Part shown: piece by piece, positions 5,379 through 7,197 of the stretch
Layout of the letters: each line of letters opens with the position of its first letter
How positions within the stretch are numbered: the stretch's first letter is position 1
Assembly (NCBI GenBank): GCA_021202325.1
Contig: JAJQDF010000240.1
Coordinates: forward strand, 1-7,197
Origin: Clostridiales bacterium
Lineage (GTDB): Bacteria > Bacillota > Clostridia > Lachnospirales > Anaerotignaceae
Length of the DNA: 7,197 nucleotides
Direction: 5' to 3'
Program-made: the position numbers and the translations under genes
Notes under the pieces: model-generated
Seen by the model: the letters and a program-made list of their open reading frames with translations, nothing else
Databases searched by the model: none
What the model was told of the DNA's origin: nothing

Positions 5379-6320
5379 ATGAGAAGAATACCTGTTATTC
5401 TTGATGGTGACCCCGGACATGATGACGCTATCGCATGGGTACTGGCTAATGCCAGTCCCATGCTTGATATTAGGGCAGTTACATCAGTCTGCGGTAATCA
5501 AACTATGGAAAAAACGACTTACAACGCACTTCGTATTTGTACACTTATCGGTTTAAATGTGCCTGTAGCGAAGGGCAGGGTGAAGCCGCTTCTTAGGGAG
5601 CCTATGGTTGCGCCCGGAGTACATGGACAGTCAGGCCTTGACGGTCCGCAGCTTCCTGAGCCGGCATTTGAGGTATCAGATATGGATGCTGTTACTCTCA
5701 TGGTTAAGGTGATAGAGGAAAGCGACGAGCCTATAACTCTTGTACCTACCGGTCCGCTTACTAATATTGCTGCGCTTTTCCTTGCTCATCCGGAGCTCAA
5801 GAGCAAAATTGAGCATATTTACATTATGGGCGGAGGAATTCATCACGGAAACTGGGCACCTGCTGCCGAATTTAATATTCAGGTAGATCCCGAAGCAGCT
5901 GACATAGTTTTCAGAGCCGGAATCCCCATTACAATGGCAGGTCTTGATGTAACAGAAAAAGCACAGATATATCCTGAAGAATTTGATATAATTAGAAATT
6001 TAGGCAATCCTGTTGCCAAAACCGTTGCTGAGTGGTTCGACTTCTTCTTCCAGTACCATAAGGATAAAGGATATCGTGGTGCCGCAGTACATGATGCTGT
6101 AGCTGTAGCATCTATTATACATCCTGAAATATTTGAAACAAAGGATATGTATGTAGAGGTTGAGACTCAAGGACAGTATTGCTCAGGAGCAACTGTCGGC
6201 GATGTTAAGAACTTAACCGGAAAAGAGCCTAATGTTAAAGTTTTATGGAATCTTGACAGAGATGCCTTTGCTAAAATACTTATTGATGCATGTGCAAGCT
6301 ATGGGGAGGTGTCTAAATAA
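5379..6320 (+). CDS. rihA: Ribonucleoside hydrolase, RihA-like (IUNH family)
   Basis: This cytoplasmic calcium-dependent enzyme hydrolyses the N-glycosidic bond of nucleosides to free base and ribose. It has 313 residues, full length. The N-terminal metal site reads DGDPGHDDA (9-17), where most relatives have DCDPG or DTDPG. GNQT (39-42), VHGQSGLDGP (81-90), PTGPLTN (123-129), the ribose-binding NWAPAAEFN (158-166) and AVHDA (236-240) follow. His82 and His238 match the two histidines described for the pyrimidine-preferring E. coli YeiK/RihB group, and the N-terminal third closely recalls E. coli RihA. Cytidine and uridine are therefore likely substrates (inference). The gene lies 23 bases after the permease gene with GGAGG (5366-5370) eight bases before ATG, so it belongs to the operon. 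It would act directly on imported nucleosides. Confidence 0.92.
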   Translation: MRRIPVILDGDPGHDDAIAWVLANASPMLDIRAVTSVCGNQTMEKTTYNALRICTLIGLNVPVAKGRVKPLLREPMVAPGVHGQSGLDGPQLPEPAFEVSDMDAVTLMVKVIEESDEPITLVPTGPLTNIAALFLAHPELKSKIEHIYIMGGGIHHGNWAPAAEFNIQVDPEAADIVFRAGIPITMAGLDVTEKAQIYPEEFDIIRNLGNPVAKTVAEWFDFFFQYHKDKGYRGAAVHDAVAVASIIHPEIFETKDMYVEVETQGQYCSGATVGDVKNLTGKEPNVKVLWNLDRDAFAKILIDACASYGEVSK

Positions 6321-7197
6321 TGAGTAAAATTCCGGTATTTATCGACTGTGATCCCGGTGCTGACGATTCTATTGCATTGCTCCTTGCGGCTAAAATGCCC
6401 AATGTAGATATTGTAGGAATAGGCACAACATGCGGAAATGTTGAAGGTGAAAAAACCTATCATAACGGCCGTAAGATTGCGGCTCTGGCAGGCTTGGATG
6501 TTCCTGTTTACAGAGGTGCAGACCAGCCACTTATGAGAGAGCTTGTAACAGCAAAGTATGCCCATGGTCAGGACGGCCTCCGTGGATTAAGCTCCACACT
6601 TGCTGAGCCCGAAGGCAATGAAACAAACGAAAAGCCTTGGGATGCACTCTACAGAGAAGCTAAAGCCCATGCAGGCGAACTTGTACTTGTGGCTGTAGGT
6701 CCTATGACTAACGTGGCTATTGCCCTTGCAAAGTACAAAGAGCTGCCGTCTCTTCTCAATAAAATAGTTATTATGGGCGGTTCGGTATCATGGGGTAACA
6801 TTACTCCGGCGGCTGAATTCAATATTTATGCCGATCCGGAAGCAGCCGAAATGCTCTTTAAGTGCGAAGCACCTATATATATGTTCGGCCTTGATGTTAC
6901 GGAGAAGGCTTACATCACTCCTGATGAAATCGAGGAAATAGGTAAGCTTGATTCACCTCAGGCTAAGTTTTGCTATGATATATTCAAGAGCTCAATAGAT
7001 TTCTATCTTTCCTGTGGAATGAAGGGCATATGCCTCCATGATCCCAGTGCAATGATGTATCTTGCATATCCTGAGCTTTTCGAAGGCAAAATGGCCGGCG
7101 TATGCGTAGAAACAAAGGCAGAGATAACAAGAGGAAAAACAGTTTGTGATTTGTTCACCGATGTCAAATTCCCATTCCAGAATACACATGTTATGAT
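6320..7197 (+). CDS. Second nucleoside hydrolase (IUNH family), cut by window end
   Basis: An open frame runs from ATG 6320 to the right edge with no stop: 292 codons of an expected 310-320, so only the C-terminal end is missing. It is a divergent paralogue of the preceding gene, collinear with it without gaps over roughly the first 89 residues. The metal site is DCDPGADDS (9-17), with Ala at position 14 where the neighbour has His. GN (39-40), AHGQDGL (81-87), VGPMTN (126-131), NITPAAEFN (160-168) and LHDPS (239-243) follow, so His82 and His240-Asp241 are kept. An insertion-like segment around 90-118, rich in Glu and Asn, differs from the neighbour. The ATG shares one base with the preceding stop (TAATG), with GGAGG (6305-6309) ten bases upstream. 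It is probably a second hydrolase with different base preference; which bases cannot be read here. Confidence 0.9.
   Translation, partial: MSKIPVFIDCDPGADDSIALLLAAKMPNVDIVGIGTTCGNVEGEKTYHNGRKIAALAGLDVPVYRGADQPLMRELVTAKYAHGQDGLRGLSSTLAEPEGNETNEKPWDALYREAKAHAGELVLVAVGPMTNVAIALAKYKELPSLLNKIVIMGGSVSWGNITPAAEFNIYADPEAAEMLFKCEAPIYMFGLDVTEKAYITPDEIEEIGKLDSPQAKFCYDIFKSSIDFYLSCGMKGICLHDPSAMMYLAYPELFEGKMAGVCVETKAEITRGKTVCDLFTDVKFPFQNTHVM

Overview
The window carries one metabolic locus, all on the plus strand: a nucleoside ABC importer of the BMP/Nup type followed by two nucleoside hydrolases. The moderately AT-rich sequence, consensus AGGAGG ribosome-binding sites, a sigma-A-type promoter, a type II lipoprotein signal peptide and very AT-rich intergenic DNA point to a low-GC Gram-positive, most likely a member of the Clostridia (Lachnospiraceae or Oscillospiraceae type). 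That placement is an inference from style, not from a marker gene. No rRNA, tRNA, CRISPR array, insertion sequence or phage gene is visible.

Layout. Positions 1-257 are non-coding: a good promoter at 136-164 with several short palindromes around it. The solute-binding lipoprotein gene (258-1400) ends at a strong rho-independent terminator or attenuator (1423-1452). A 361-base non-coding gap (1401-1761) follows. It holds three TTGAGRG heptamers at an exact 12-base period, a 15-base palindrome, a consensus TATAAT and a 39-base hairpin/dyad. A tightly packed operon then runs to the right edge: ATPase (1762-3324), permease 1 (3314-4423), permease 2 (4423-5355), a RihA-like nucleoside hydrolase (5379-6320) and a second, divergent nucleoside hydrolase (6320-7197, cut by the window end). 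Neighbouring genes overlap by 11, 1 and 1 bases or are 23 bases apart, so they are probably co-transcribed and partly translationally coupled.

How it works together. The lipoprotein captures nucleosides outside the membrane. The two permeases and the double-domain ATPase move them inside. The two hydrolases split the N-glycosidic bond to give free base plus (deoxy)ribose, for salvage and as carbon. Each part is a known family. The less ordinary parts are two non-identical hydrolases directly attached to the transporter operon, and the elaborate, apparently uncatalogued regulatory region that separates the binding-protein gene from its own transporter genes.
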